From: Streptomyces venezuelae
GTDB lineage: Bacteria > Actinomycetota > Actinomycetes > Streptomycetales > Streptomycetaceae
Assembly (NCBI RefSeq): GCF_008642315.1
Contig: NZ_CP029192.1
Span: 8,060,001-8,124,000, forward strand
Direction: 5' to 3'
Length of the DNA stretch: 64,000 nucleotides
In this document: positions 24,944 through 34,016 of the stretch, piece by piece
How the letters are laid out: each line of letters starts with the position of its first letter
Position numbering within the stretch: the first letter of the stretch is position 1
Made by a program: the position numbers and the translations under genes
The notes under the pieces: model-generated
The model's input: the letters and a program-made list of their open reading frames with translations, nothing else
Told to the model about the DNA's origin: nothing
The model's database searches: none

Positions 24944-26365
24944 GTGGCCGCATTCGTCCGGCACCGCATCCCCTTCGCTGGACGACGGTCGGTCACCGCG
25001 CCGGCCACCTGCGCCCAGCGGCACATCTGGAACCTGATGCAAGGACAGCTGCCCGACGCCGCCTTCTACGACGTGAGCTACTGGGTGGCTCTGCCCGGCC
25101 ACGGCACCGCACAGGATTTCCTCGACGTCTGCGCCGAGCTGCTCGCGCGGCACGAGTCGCTGCGCACCGCGTTCCGCCGGGACGCGGACGGCTCCCTCGT
25201 CCAACACGTGCTGAAAGCAGCCGAGTTCGAGGTCGAGGTGTGGACGCTCGCCCCGCACGACGACCCGGACGGCGTGCGGCAGGCCTGGGAACGCCGTATG
25301 CGGCACACCCCCTTCGACCCCGCGCGGGCCCCGCTCATCCGCTTCATGGTGACCGTCGTCGACGGAGCTCCCGTGCTCGCCGCGTTCTGCGTCTCCCACC
25401 TCGCGGTGGACCTCACGTCGGTGCGGCTGCTGGCCGACGAGATGACCCGGCTCCTCGACGCGCGGGCGGCCGGACGCCCCCTGCCGCCCGCCGTACCGGC
25501 ACGGCAGCCCGTCGAGCAGGCCCAGTTGGAGCACTCCCCGCGCGGTCGTGCCCTGCAGGCGCGGGCGCGGGCCTACTGGTGCCGTCAGCTGGAAGGCGCG
25601 CCCGCGACCCTGTTCCCGGACCGGGGCGGCCCGGCGGCCCCGGTCCGGTACAGCGCCGGCATGAGCTCCCGCGCCGTGGCACTCGCGGTGCCGGTGCTGG
25701 CCCGGCGCTGGCGGGTGAGCACGTCCGTGGTGCTGCTGACCGTCGTCGCCCAACTCCTGTGCCGACGAGCCGGGGTGCCGTCGTGCACGCTGCGGCTGCT
25801 CACCGCCAACCGGTCGGACCCCGATGTGCGCGCCACCGTCGCCAACCTGCACGCGGAGGTGCCGGTGACGATCGGCCTGGCGGGCGACCGGGTCGAGGAC
25901 ATCGCGCGCCGCGCCCTCGCCGCGTCCACGGCCGCTTACGCGAACGGCCTCTACGACCCCGACGACGTGGCTCGGCTGATCTCCTCCGCCCGGGGACCCG
26001 GCACACCCGTCGACCTCTCCTACTGTTTCAACGACATACGGGAGGAGCAGGCCCTGCCCGACGCGGCAGAGGACGACGAGCCGGTGTCCGGCGACAGCCT
26101 GCGGGCCGCGATGGCCGACACCGTCGTCGGGCCCGACGAGTTCGAGGAGGGCGAGACCTTCTTCATCGTGATCGACGACGAGGTCCCCGGCTGGATCCGC
26201 GTGATGCTGAACGCGGACCACCGGGCGCTCACCCCGTCCGAGGTCCACGACTTCCTCCATGACATCGAACGCCTGCTGGTCGAGTACGTCGAGAACGCCG
26301 GGCAAGAGCACGGTCGGGCAGCAGCGGTGAGCGGCGCGAGGAGGGGTGCCCCCGCCGACACGTAA
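24944..26365 (+). CDS. Free-standing condensation-domain protein with a variant active site
   Basis: The 473-residue protein is a single NRPS-type condensation domain. It has the N-terminal signature around TCAQRHIWNL, RHESLRTAFRRD (about 65-76) and the core motif SHLAVDL (His152, Asp156), where the usual HHxxxDG is expected. The second His and the Asp are kept, the first His is Ser and Gly is Leu. VDLSYCFNDIREE fits a late conserved region. There is no adenylation or carrier domain. It may transfer an acyl group from the separate carrier protein. It stands alone 459 bp before the main operon. Confidence 0.8.
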   Translation: MAAFVRHRIPFAGRRSVTAPATCAQRHIWNLMQGQLPDAAFYDVSYWVALPGHGTAQDFLDVCAELLARHESLRTAFRRDADGSLVQHVLKAAEFEVEVWTLAPHDDPDGVRQAWERRMRHTPFDPARAPLIRFMVTVVDGAPVLAAFCVSHLAVDLTSVRLLADEMTRLLDARAAGRPLPPAVPARQPVEQAQLEHSPRGRALQARARAYWCRQLEGAPATLFPDRGGPAAPVRYSAGMSSRAVALAVPVLARRWRVSTSVVLLTVVAQLLCRRAGVPSCTLRLLTANRSDPDVRATVANLHAEVPVTIGLAGDRVEDIARRALAASTAAYANGLYDPDDVARLISSARGPGTPVDLSYCFNDIREEQALPDAAEDDEPVSGDSLRAAMADTVVGPDEFEEGETFFIVIDDEVPGWIRVMLNADHRALTPSEVHDFLHDIERLLVEYVENAGQEHGRAAAVSGARRGAPADT

Positions 26366-26824
26366 GGGCAAGGGATCACATCGACGCGCGCCGACCGTCC
26401 GGCTTCCACCCGCCGACGGCCGGCGCGTCGGCATGCCCGGGTGCTTGGAGGTCGACCCCGTGTGAGGACTTCGGGCGCGCATCTCGGGCGCGGACCCCGG
26501 GCGCACGATGATCCCGGCAGGTCAGCGTGGCCGCCATGTGCATCGGACCGGGCGTTCGGAGTAGCCGGATGACCCTAGCCCAAAGTGGGGGTGTCCGATC
26601 ACCGGGGTCCCGGCAAGACTGTTCCACGGGCCGCCCGGTTCGATCACGGCAGGTCACGGAAGACGCGGAGTTCCGGCGGCGGGACACACCCCTCCCGCCG
26701 TCCCCGCCGCTCTCACCGCAGCACCGCACCGTCCCCCCTTTCCTTCCTCCCCGCGGCCCCGAGCCCCCATCAGCAGTCGACAGTCGACAACCGCCCCTAC
26801 GCGACCCCCTCGTGACGGGAACCC
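26366..26824. other. Non-coding region upstream of the 15-gene operon
   Basis: These 459 bp separate the first condensation gene from the operon and should carry the main operon promoter. A short open frame near 26527 lacks a ribosome binding site. I see no clear repeat or operator. Confidence 0.4.
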
Positions 26825-28285
26825 ATGTCCTCATCTGTTGATCAACTCGCCCCCCCCCATGCCGAGTTCACCCCGGTGGGCCCCGGGTCCGCGCGGTACG
26901 GGCCGACCCCGGTCGAGAACCCGGCACTCGGCAAGATTTTCGCCGAAGCCCCGGGATGCACGCCCGAACAGCTCGACGCCGTGCTGGACGACGCGGCCCG
27001 CGCCTTCCCCGGCTGGGCGGCGACCCCTCTGGAGGAACGCCGCGAGCGGCTCCACTCGTGCCACCGCGCCCTGCTCGGGGCCGTGGACCCGATGGCCGAA
27101 CTGCTCACCAGGGAACAGGGCAAGCCCCTGAGGCACGCCAGGTCCGAAGTCCGCCTGGCGGCAGACTGGTTCGCCCGTACGGCCGAGCTGGGGATCGAGG
27201 CGGAGCGGCTCGTCGACGAGACCGCCGCCCGCGTCGACCTGGAGCGGGTGCCGCACGGCGTGGTCGCCGCCATCGCGCCCTCGAACTACCCCGTCCTGCT
27301 GGCCGTCTGCAAGATCGCCCCCGCGCTCCTCGCCGGCAACACCGTGGTGCTCAAGCCCTCCCCGGACACCCCGCTGTCCAGCCTGATGATGGGCCGGATC
27401 CTCGGCGGAGCCCTGCCCGCAGGGACCTTCGCGGTGGTGGACGGCGACGTCGAGCTCGGTGCCCGGCTGACCGTCCACCCGGCGGTCCGGCTGGTGTCCT
27501 TCACCGGGTCGGTCGCCGCGGGCCGCGCCATCGCCCGGCAGGCCTCGGCCGACCTGAAACGGGTCGTGCTGGAACTCGGCGGCAACGATCCGGCCGTCGT
27601 ACTGCCCGGCACCGACGTCCTGTCCGCCGCACCGGACCTGTTCACCGCCGCGATGACCAACAGCGGCCAGTTCTGCGCCGCCGTCAAACGCGTCTACGCG
27701 CCCCGTGCCACGTACCGTCGGCTCGCCGAAGCCATGGCGGAGCAGGCGCGGACGGCGATCGTGGGCGACGGGCTCGATCCGGCCACCGAGTACGGCCCGC
27801 TCGTCAGCCGGGCCCAACTGGAGCGGGTCGCGGGCCTGGTGGACGACGCCGTGGCGGCGGGAGCGGACGTCCTGGCAGGCGGCCGGCCCCTTGAAAGGCC
27901 GGGCCACTTCTATCCCCCGACCGTTGTCACCGACCTGCCGCCCGGCAGCCGCTTGGAGGAGGAGGAACAGTTCGGCCCGGTGGTCCCCGTCATCCCCTAC
28001 GACGACCTGGACCAGGTCTTCGGGCGGATCAATGCCTCGCCGTACGCGCTCGGCTGCTCCCTGTGGGGCGACGAGGACCGGGCGCGGGGACTGGCGGGGC
28101 GGCCCCGGTGCGGAACCGTGTGGATCAACACCCACGGTGCCCTGCGGCACGACGTGCCGTTCGGCGGACACCGGCACTCCGGGATCGGCGTCGAGTACGG
28201 CGCGTGGGGTCTGAACGAGTACACGCAGCTCAAGGTGCACCACATCGCGCTTCGCCTTCGCCAAGCAGATCGGGAGACGTCATGA
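26825..28285 (+). CDS. Aldehyde dehydrogenase (ALDH superfamily)
   Basis: The 486-residue protein has the standard ALDH features: APSNYPVLL, VVLKPSPDTP (NAD(P)-binding Lys), FTGSVAAGR, general base Glu250 in LELGGNDP, and catalytic Cys284 in NSGQFCAAV. It should oxidise an aldehyde to an acid, or to an acyl group, with NAD(P). It resembles succinate-semialdehyde/aminoaldehyde-type enzymes, but the substrate is not readable. It is the first gene of the operon and overlaps the next by 4 nt. Confidence 0.88.
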   Translation: MSSSVDQLAPPHAEFTPVGPGSARYGPTPVENPALGKIFAEAPGCTPEQLDAVLDDAARAFPGWAATPLEERRERLHSCHRALLGAVDPMAELLTREQGKPLRHARSEVRLAADWFARTAELGIEAERLVDETAARVDLERVPHGVVAAIAPSNYPVLLAVCKIAPALLAGNTVVLKPSPDTPLSSLMMGRILGGALPAGTFAVVDGDVELGARLTVHPAVRLVSFTGSVAAGRAIARQASADLKRVVLELGGNDPAVVLPGTDVLSAAPDLFTAAMTNSGQFCAAVKRVYAPRATYRRLAEAMAEQARTAIVGDGLDPATEYGPLVSRAQLERVAGLVDDAVAAGADVLAGGRPLERPGHFYPPTVVTDLPPGSRLEEEEQFGPVVPVIPYDDLDQVFGRINASPYALGCSLWGDEDRARGLAGRPRCGTVWINTHGALRHDVPFGGHRHSGIGVEYGAWGLNEYTQLKVHHIALRLRQADRETS

Positions 28286-28827
28286 GTGACAGCACGGTGG
28301 TCCGCGTCGACGGCACGGACGGCATCGACCTGACGGGAGTCAAGGTGTTCGTCGGCGGCCCCATCCAGCACGCGATCCGCGACGACGGTTTCCACCAGCC
28401 GTTGCAGCACGCCATCGGCGACATCATCGAGGCGGTGACCGCCGCGCACGGCACGGTCTTCTCCGCCCACGTGGCCGAGAAGTTCGGCGTGGACACACCG
28501 CTGTTCTCGCCGGACCAGGTCAGCGTGCGCGACATCGGCTGGATGCGCCGCTGCGACGTGTTCGTACCGGTGCTCCCCGTGGACGCGGCCGGTGAACTGA
28601 TGCGCACCGACGGCACCCACGTCGAACTCGGCTGGGCGTCCGCCCTGGACAAGCCCATCGTCGTCGTCACCCCGATGCCGCTTGCCCCCAACGCGAGCCA
28701 CCTGCTGCGCGGGCTGCCGTCCGTCGCCGACGTCACCGTCTTCGACCTGGTGGAGGCGCGGACCAACCCCCTCGAACTGCTCCGGCTCCTCGAAAAGCTG
28801 GGCCAGGAAGCAGTGATGGCGCAGTGA
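28282..28827 (+). CDS. Nucleoside 2-deoxyribosyltransferase-like protein
   Basis: The 181-residue protein has the compact fold of deoxyribosyltransferase/NMP N-glycosidase proteins. It has an N-terminal strand with a glycine loop (VKVFVGGPIQ), RDIGWMRRCDVFVPVLP in the middle, and THVELGWASALDKPIVVVT, where the Glu is the expected nucleophile. Related enzymes cut or swap the N-glycosidic bond of nucleosides; MilB and BlsM do so on CMP in nucleoside antibiotic pathways. It sits between the aldehyde dehydrogenase and a flavoprotein, overlapping both. A nucleoside step is therefore possible but not proven. Confidence 0.7.
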   Translation: MSDSTVVRVDGTDGIDLTGVKVFVGGPIQHAIRDDGFHQPLQHAIGDIIEAVTAAHGTVFSAHVAEKFGVDTPLFSPDQVSVRDIGWMRRCDVFVPVLPVDAAGELMRTDGTHVELGWASALDKPIVVVTPMPLAPNASHLLRGLPSVADVTVFDLVEARTNPLELLRLLEKLGQEAVMAQ

Positions 28828-29774
28828 CCGCGGCCGAGGGCGGAGAGAACCGGCCCGAGGCGCCCGGGGCCGCCGCTACCACGGCCCCGCTGGAGCTCCT
28901 CGGCCTGCGCCTGCAGTCCCCCGTCGTCGTGGGCTCCGGCCTGCTCACCGACCAGGAGCGCAACATCCGGCGGCTCCTCGCGGGCGGCGCGGGAGCCGTG
29001 GTCACCAAGACCATCCACCCCAGCCCGGGGCCGCCGGGCAACGAACGCCTGCTCCGCCTGCCCACCGGCATGCTGAACAGCACCACGTACTCCCGCCGTT
29101 CGGTGGACGACTGGTGCGCGATGCTGCGCCGGTTCGCCGACGACGGCCTGCCGGTCATCACGTCCGTGCACGCGGACACGCCGGCCGAACTCGCCGACCT
29201 GGCCGAGCGCGTGACCGAGGCGGGCAGCACCGCGCTCGAACTCGGCATCTCGTGCCTGAACGAGGGGGACGGCGGTCTGGAGGACACTCCCGAGCGCGTC
29301 GCCGCGTACACCGAGGCGGTGCGCGGCCGCACCCCGGTGCCGATCAGCGTGAAGCTGGCGATCGGGGAGCGGGTGCGGGAGCGCGTCGACGCCGCCACGG
29401 CCTCCGGGGCGGACGCGCTCACCCTGAGCGACACCATCACGGGCCTCGCCGTCGACGCGGACACCGGCGAGGTGCGCCTGGGCGGAGCCTTCGGCTACTC
29501 CGGGCCCGGCATCAAACCGCTCGTGCTCGCCGAGATCTACGGCCTGCGCCGCGACGGCCTCACCGTGCCCGTCATGGCGAGCGGCGGAGTCAACGACGCC
29601 GTGGACGTCGCCGAGTACCTGAGCGTCGGCGCCGACGCCGTGCAGGTCTACACGGTGCTGCACAAGAACATGCACGCCACGCTCCGCGCCATCCGCCAGG
29701 GCTTCGACGACTGGCTGGCCTCGCACGGAGGCACGGTCGCGGACCTGGTGGGACGGAGCGTCAAGGGGGCATGA
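28824..29774 (+). CDS. Dihydroorotate dehydrogenase-like FMN protein
   Basis: The 316-residue protein is a TIM-barrel flavoprotein of the dihydroorotate/dihydropyrimidine dehydrogenase group. It shows VVGSGLLTDQ, VVTKTIHPSP, ELGISCLNEGDG (matching the ELNxSCPN motif), PISVKL, ASGGVND and GADAVQVYT. It should oxidise or reduce a ring C-C bond with FMN. The variant SCLNEG loop and the cluster context suggest a substrate other than dihydroorotate. The GTG start overlaps the previous stop (GTGA). Confidence 0.75.
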   Translation: MTAAEGGENRPEAPGAAATTAPLELLGLRLQSPVVVGSGLLTDQERNIRRLLAGGAGAVVTKTIHPSPGPPGNERLLRLPTGMLNSTTYSRRSVDDWCAMLRRFADDGLPVITSVHADTPAELADLAERVTEAGSTALELGISCLNEGDGGLEDTPERVAAYTEAVRGRTPVPISVKLAIGERVRERVDAATASGADALTLSDTITGLAVDADTGEVRLGGAFGYSGPGIKPLVLAEIYGLRRDGLTVPVMASGGVNDAVDVAEYLSVGADAVQVYTVLHKNMHATLRAIRQGFDDWLASHGGTVADLVGRSVKGA

Positions 29775-29775
29775 G

Positions 29776-30555
29776 GTGAACGCGATGCGGCAACGCGCCA
29801 CGAACGTACCGCGCTACGGCGACCTGACCAGCGCGCAGGTCCGCCGGGCCATGGACGGCGCCACTCTGGTCTGGCCGGTGGGCGGCCTCGAACAGCACGG
29901 CCCCCATCTCCCGCTCTCCGTCGACCTGGACATCCCGGACGCCGTGGCCCGGCAGGTGGTCGCGGAGACCGGCGGACTGCTGCTGCCCGGCCAGCCGTTC
30001 TCGGCGCGATCGCTGCCGCAGAGCGGCGGCGGACTGCACTTCCCGGGCACCGTGCACCTCGGCGGCAGCACGTTCATCGACTACCTCACGGACTGCCTGA
30101 CGTCCCTCGCCCGCCTCCGGCCCGCCCGGCTCGTCGTCATCAACGGGCACTACGAGAACGAAGGCCTGCTCTTCGAGGCGATCGACGACTGCGCCCAGGC
30201 CACCCTGTTCCCGGACACCGAGGTGCTCGCCTTCAGCTGGTGGAGCCTGGTCGCCGACGAGTGGCTCGCCGAGCACATCCCGCACTTCCCGGGCTGGCAC
30301 GCGGAGCACGCGGGCCTGACCGAGACGAGCCTGATGATGTACCTCCGCCCCGACACCGTCCGCGCGGAACGCCCCAGCCACGACGCGCCGCCGCCCGCGG
30401 GGGTCTATCGGCACCCCGTCGACGTGGACGCGATCTCGGACCGAGGGGTGCTGTCGTCCGCCGTCGGCGCCTCCGCGGAACTGGGGGAGCGCCTGTTCCG
30501 GCAGCTGGTCGACGGCGTCGTCGACCTCCTCGGCAAGCCGCCCCGGGACTCCTGA
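29776..30555 (+). CDS. Creatininase-family amidohydrolase
   Basis: The 259-residue protein has the creatininase metal-binding pattern: WPVGGLEQHGPHLPLSVDLDI (Glu, His, Asp), VVINGHYENEG (His, Glu) and HAGLTETSLMMYL (Glu). The family includes creatinine amidohydrolase, the mycofactocin peptidase MftE and formylaminopyrimidine deformylases, all cutting C-N bonds. Next to a dihydropyrimidine-type flavoprotein it could open a ring or trim an amide. The GTG start is one base after the previous stop. Confidence 0.78.
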   Translation: MNAMRQRATNVPRYGDLTSAQVRRAMDGATLVWPVGGLEQHGPHLPLSVDLDIPDAVARQVVAETGGLLLPGQPFSARSLPQSGGGLHFPGTVHLGGSTFIDYLTDCLTSLARLRPARLVVINGHYENEGLLFEAIDDCAQATLFPDTEVLAFSWWSLVADEWLAEHIPHFPGWHAEHAGLTETSLMMYLRPDTVRAERPSHDAPPPAGVYRHPVDVDAISDRGVLSSAVGASAELGERLFRQLVDGVVDLLGKPPRDS

Positions 30556-30566
30556 ACCCATCACCG

Positions 30567-30602
30567 CGCGAAGACCGCGAAGACCGCGAAGACCGCGAAG
30601 AC
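30567..30602. repeat. Four perfect 9-bp tandem units CGCGAAGAC
   Basis: Units lie at 30567-30575, 30576-30584, 30585-30593 and 30594-30602. They fill the only sizeable gap (86 bp) in the operon, between the creatininase gene and the nucleotide-sugar dehydrogenase gene. Such arrays can change copy number by slippage. Confidence 0.85.
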
Positions 30603-30641
30603 CTGAAGTCGTGACCGCATGAACGCCACCCCCAGGGAGCT

Positions 30642-31952
30642 ATGTCAATGCCATCGACCAGGCCGTACGAGGACTACGACGTGTGCGTCGTCGGGCAGGG
30701 CTATGTCGGCGTCACCCTCACCGCCGCGCTGCTGACCACCGGCAGAAGCGTGCTCGGCCACGAGACCAACCCCAAGGTGGCGGCCGAACTCGCCCAGGGC
30801 GTACTCGAACTGGCCGAACCCGGCGTCGAGGAGGAGATCAGGGGCGCGGCCGCGAGCGGCGCCTTCGGTGTCACCACCGACGTGCGCGGGCAGAAGCTGC
30901 CGCCCGTCGTCATCATCTGCGTCGGCACACCGATCGAGGTCGGCGGGACCACACCCGACCTCAGCCATCTGCGGGCCGCCACCGAGGCGATCGCGGGCGG
31001 CATCGACGAGACCACCCTCGTCATCGTGCGCAGCACGGTGCCGGTGGGCACGTCACGGAGCCTGGTGCTGCCCATCCTGAGCGAGCGGGTCCCCGAGCCG
31101 CTGATCGCGTACTGCCCGGAGCGCACCATCCAGGGCCAGGCGCTCGCGGAGCTGCTCTCCCTGCCGCAGATCGTCGGCGGCATCGGCGACGACGCGGGCA
31201 AGCGGGCCGCGGAGTTCTTCGGCACGCTCACCGACCAGGTCGTGCCCGTCTCCTCGTTGGAGGCCGCCGAACTCGTCAAGCTGGTGTGCAACTGCCACAC
31301 CGACCTGATCTACGGCTTCGGCAACGAGGTCGCTCTCATCACCGAGAAACTGGGCCTCGACGCGCGGGAGGTCATCGACTCCGCCAACCTCGACTACCCG
31401 AGGCCCACCCTGCACAAGCCCGGCTTCGTCGGCGGCAGTTGCCTCACCAAGGATCCGTACCTGCTCGCGCACTCCGTCGCGCGGCACGACCACGTCCCGC
31501 AGGTGATCACCGCCGCCCGCACCCTCAACGAGTCCATGCCGCGCCGGGTCGGCGAACGCGTCCTGGCCGCGCTGGCGGAACAGGGCCTCGACCCGGCCGA
31601 CGCCACGATCCTGATCTCCGGCTTCGCCTACAAGGGCCGCCCCGAGACCGACGACCTGCGCGGAGCACCGTATGAGCGGCTGCTGCCGTTCCTCAAGGAC
31701 CGGGTGAAGGAGATCGTCGGCCACGACTTCGTGGTGCCCGCGGCCCGCATCGAGTCGCTCGGCGTGCGTCCCGTCGACCTGACCGAGGGCTTCACCGGAG
31801 CGCACGCGGCGATCCTCCTCAACGACCACGCGGGATACGGCGACGTCGACGCGGCCGACCTGGTGGCGCGCATGGCGGAACCGGCGCTGGTCTATGACAC
31901 CTGGCGGGTCCTCCCGCCCTCGACGAAGGCGATGAGGCTCGGCCGTGCGTAA
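30642..31952 (+). CDS. Nucleotide-sugar dehydrogenase (UDP-HexNAc dehydrogenase type)
   Basis: The 436-residue protein matches the UDP-glucose/GDP-mannose dehydrogenase family: N-terminal NAD site VCVVGQGYVGVTLT, STVPVGTSR, YCPERTIQGQALAEL, VCNCHTDL, catalytic Cys267 in GFVGGSCLTKDP, and the C-terminal SGFAYKGRPETDDLRGAP. The CPER-IQG-L-EL pattern is nearer to UDP-N-acetylmannosamine dehydrogenases (WecC/TviB) than to UDP-glucose dehydrogenases. It should oxidise C6 of a UDP-sugar to the uronate. It overlaps the epimerase gene by 8 nt. Confidence 0.87.
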   Translation: MSMPSTRPYEDYDVCVVGQGYVGVTLTAALLTTGRSVLGHETNPKVAAELAQGVLELAEPGVEEEIRGAAASGAFGVTTDVRGQKLPPVVIICVGTPIEVGGTTPDLSHLRAATEAIAGGIDETTLVIVRSTVPVGTSRSLVLPILSERVPEPLIAYCPERTIQGQALAELLSLPQIVGGIGDDAGKRAAEFFGTLTDQVVPVSSLEAAELVKLVCNCHTDLIYGFGNEVALITEKLGLDAREVIDSANLDYPRPTLHKPGFVGGSCLTKDPYLLAHSVARHDHVPQVITAARTLNESMPRRVGERVLAALAEQGLDPADATILISGFAYKGRPETDDLRGAPYERLLPFLKDRVKEIVGHDFVVPAARIESLGVRPVDLTEGFTGAHAAILLNDHAGYGDVDAADLVARMAEPALVYDTWRVLPPSTKAMRLGRA

Positions 31953-32937
31953 GAAGATCCTGATCACCGGAGGAGCGGGCTTCATCGGCCTGCACCTGGC
32001 CCGCCGGCTCGCCGCCACCTGCGACGTCACCCTGCTCGACGACTTCAGCAGGGGCCGGTCCGACGCGGAGCTCTCCGAACTGCTCGGCTCCGTCGAGCTC
32101 GTCGAGCACGACCTGACCACGCCCGTGCCCGACGGGCTGCTCGGGGACGACTACGCCGAGGTCTACCACCTGGCCGCCGTCGTCGGCGTCGCCGAGTCCA
32201 ACGACAACCCCCGGCGGGTGCTGCGCACCAACCTGCTCACCACCGTCCACCTCCTGGACTGGTTCTCCGGCCTCACCGGCGCCACCCTCTGCTTCGCCTC
32301 GTCCAGCGAGGCCTACGCGGGCAGCGTCGAGGCCGGCATTGCGTCCGTCCCCACGGACGAGGACGTGCCGCTGATGGTCCCCGACCTGACGGTGCCCCGC
32401 TCCTCGTACGGCTTCAGCAAGATCACCGGCGAGCTGCTGTGCCGCACGTACGCGCGCACCCACGGCTTCGCCCTGCGCATGGTGCGCTTCCACAACGTCT
32501 ACGGCCCCCGCATGGGGTACGACCACGTGATCCCGCAGTTCGTCGAGCGGCTCCTGGGCGGCGCAGACCCCTTCGCGATCCACGGCGCCGACCAGACACG
32601 CGCGTTCTGCTACGTCGACGACGCGGTCGAGGCCCTCGTCGCGCTGACCGCGCTGCCCACCAAGGAGCCGCTGCTGGTCAACGTCGGCAACGACCAGGAG
32701 GAGATCCTCATCAGGGATCTGGCCCGGCACGTCTTCGACGCTCTGGACCGCCACCCGGCCCTCGACGTCCACCCGGCGCCCCCGCTGTCCCCGGCCCGCC
32801 GCCTCCCCGACATCACCAGGCTGCGCGAACTCACCGGTCACAGTCCGGCGATACCGCTGCGCGAGGGACTGCGCCGCACCTGCGAGTGGTACGCCCGGCA
32901 CCCCCGGGCCGCCACGGTCCGCGGAAACGGAGCGTGA
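31945..32937 (+). CDS. NAD-dependent nucleotide-sugar epimerase/dehydratase
   Basis: The 330-residue extended-SDR protein has ILITGGAGFIGLHLA (NAD-binding), LLDDFSRG, HLAAVVGV, an SSSEAYAG strand, the catalytic Tyr and Lys in YGFSK, and RFHNVYGPRM. It should epimerise, dehydrate or decarboxylate a sugar nucleotide. It is probably the step after the sugar dehydrogenase and before the aminotransferase. The exact reaction cannot be read from motifs. Confidence 0.85.
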   Translation: MRKKILITGGAGFIGLHLARRLAATCDVTLLDDFSRGRSDAELSELLGSVELVEHDLTTPVPDGLLGDDYAEVYHLAAVVGVAESNDNPRRVLRTNLLTTVHLLDWFSGLTGATLCFASSSEAYAGSVEAGIASVPTDEDVPLMVPDLTVPRSSYGFSKITGELLCRTYARTHGFALRMVRFHNVYGPRMGYDHVIPQFVERLLGGADPFAIHGADQTRAFCYVDDAVEALVALTALPTKEPLLVNVGNDQEEILIRDLARHVFDALDRHPALDVHPAPPLSPARRLPDITRLRELTGHSPAIPLREGLRRTCEWYARHPRAATVRGNGA

Positions 32938-34016
32938 GCGGCGTGCGCGTACGGTACGTCCACCGCGGCTACTTCCCGGCGCGCGCCGGGGCCGAACTGA
33001 TGACGCAGTACCTCGCCGCGTCGATGAGCCGCCTCGGCTGGGAGGCCGGGGTGTACTCGAACCCCGTCGACGAGGACACGGCGGCGTTCATGCGCGGCTC
33101 CGGCGTGAGCATCCAGCCGCTGCCCGGCACGCCCGACGACACCGACCGGGCCGACCTGGTCCACGCCATCGACGCCTTCCACCCGCAGGACATCGCGGCA
33201 GGGCTCGACCTCGCCCGCGCCTGGAACGTGCCGTTCGCCGTCACCCCGGCGTCCGCCCCCGACGTCTGGCCGGACCGCGAGACCGTACTCGACGGATGCC
33301 GGAGCGCGGACGCCGTCTTCGCCCTGTCCGAGGCGGAGCGCGACATGCTCCGGGACGCGGGCGTCGAAGGACGCAGACTCCACATCATCGGCCAGGGACC
33401 GCACCTGCCCGGCACCCCCGACCCCGAAGGGTTCCGCCGCACACACGGCATCGAGGGTCCGATGGTGCTCTTCCTCGGACGCAAGACGCGCTCCAAGGGC
33501 TACGTCACGCTCCTGGAGGCCACCGAGCACATCTGGCGGGACCACCCCGACACGTCCTTCGTGTTCCTCGGCCCGCGCTGGGACGACGACTGCGCCGAAC
33601 ACTTCGCCCGGTACGCGTCACCCCGCGTCATCGAGCTCGGCATGGTCGACGAGGACATCAAGCACAGCGCCCTCGCCGCCTGCGAGCTGCTGTGCGTGCC
33701 CTCCACCGTCGACCTCTTCCCGCTCGTGTACGTGGAGGCGTGGGCCTGCGGCAAACCCGTCGTCGCGTCCACCTTCCTCGGCAGTGGGGAGATCGTCGCC
33801 CACGGCCGGGACGGCCTGCTCGTCCGTCCCACCCCGCGGACCGTCGCCGACGCGGTCAACCGGCTCCTCGCCGACCCGGCCGAACGGCGCGCCATGGGAG
33901 AGCACGGCCACGACAAGGTGCGCCGTGAACTCGGCTGGGACGCGGTCGCCGACCGGGTCCACACCGTCTACCGCACGCTGACCGCCGCCCGGAAGCAAAC
34001 GGAGAAGGCCCGATGA
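32934..34016 (+). CDS. GT4-type glycosyltransferase
   Basis: The 360-residue protein has a GT-B fold. The N-terminal half begins VRVRYVHRGYFPARAGAELM. The donor-binding half has VLFLGRKTRSKGYVTLLEA, ELGMVDEDIKHSALAACELLCVPS and LVYVEAWACGKPVVAS (the E-x7-E region). It should transfer a sugar from a nucleotide donor to the pathway intermediate. There is no signal peptide or membrane helix, so it is cytosolic or peripheral. It overlaps both neighbours by 4 nt. Confidence 0.83.
   Translation: MSGVRVRYVHRGYFPARAGAELMTQYLAASMSRLGWEAGVYSNPVDEDTAAFMRGSGVSIQPLPGTPDDTDRADLVHAIDAFHPQDIAAGLDLARAWNVPFAVTPASAPDVWPDRETVLDGCRSADAVFALSEAERDMLRDAGVEGRRLHIIGQGPHLPGTPDPEGFRRTHGIEGPMVLFLGRKTRSKGYVTLLEATEHIWRDHPDTSFVFLGPRWDDDCAEHFARYASPRVIELGMVDEDIKHSALAACELLCVPSTVDLFPLVYVEAWACGKPVVASTFLGSGEIVAHGRDGLLVRPTPRTVADAVNRLLADPAERRAMGEHGHDKVRRELGWDAVADRVHTVYRTLTAARKQTEKAR

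Noticed and set aside
26527..26841. 104-codon open frame before the aldehyde dehydrogenase
   Set aside because: No ribosome binding site, Pro/Arg/Ser-rich translation, and it overlaps the next gene's start.
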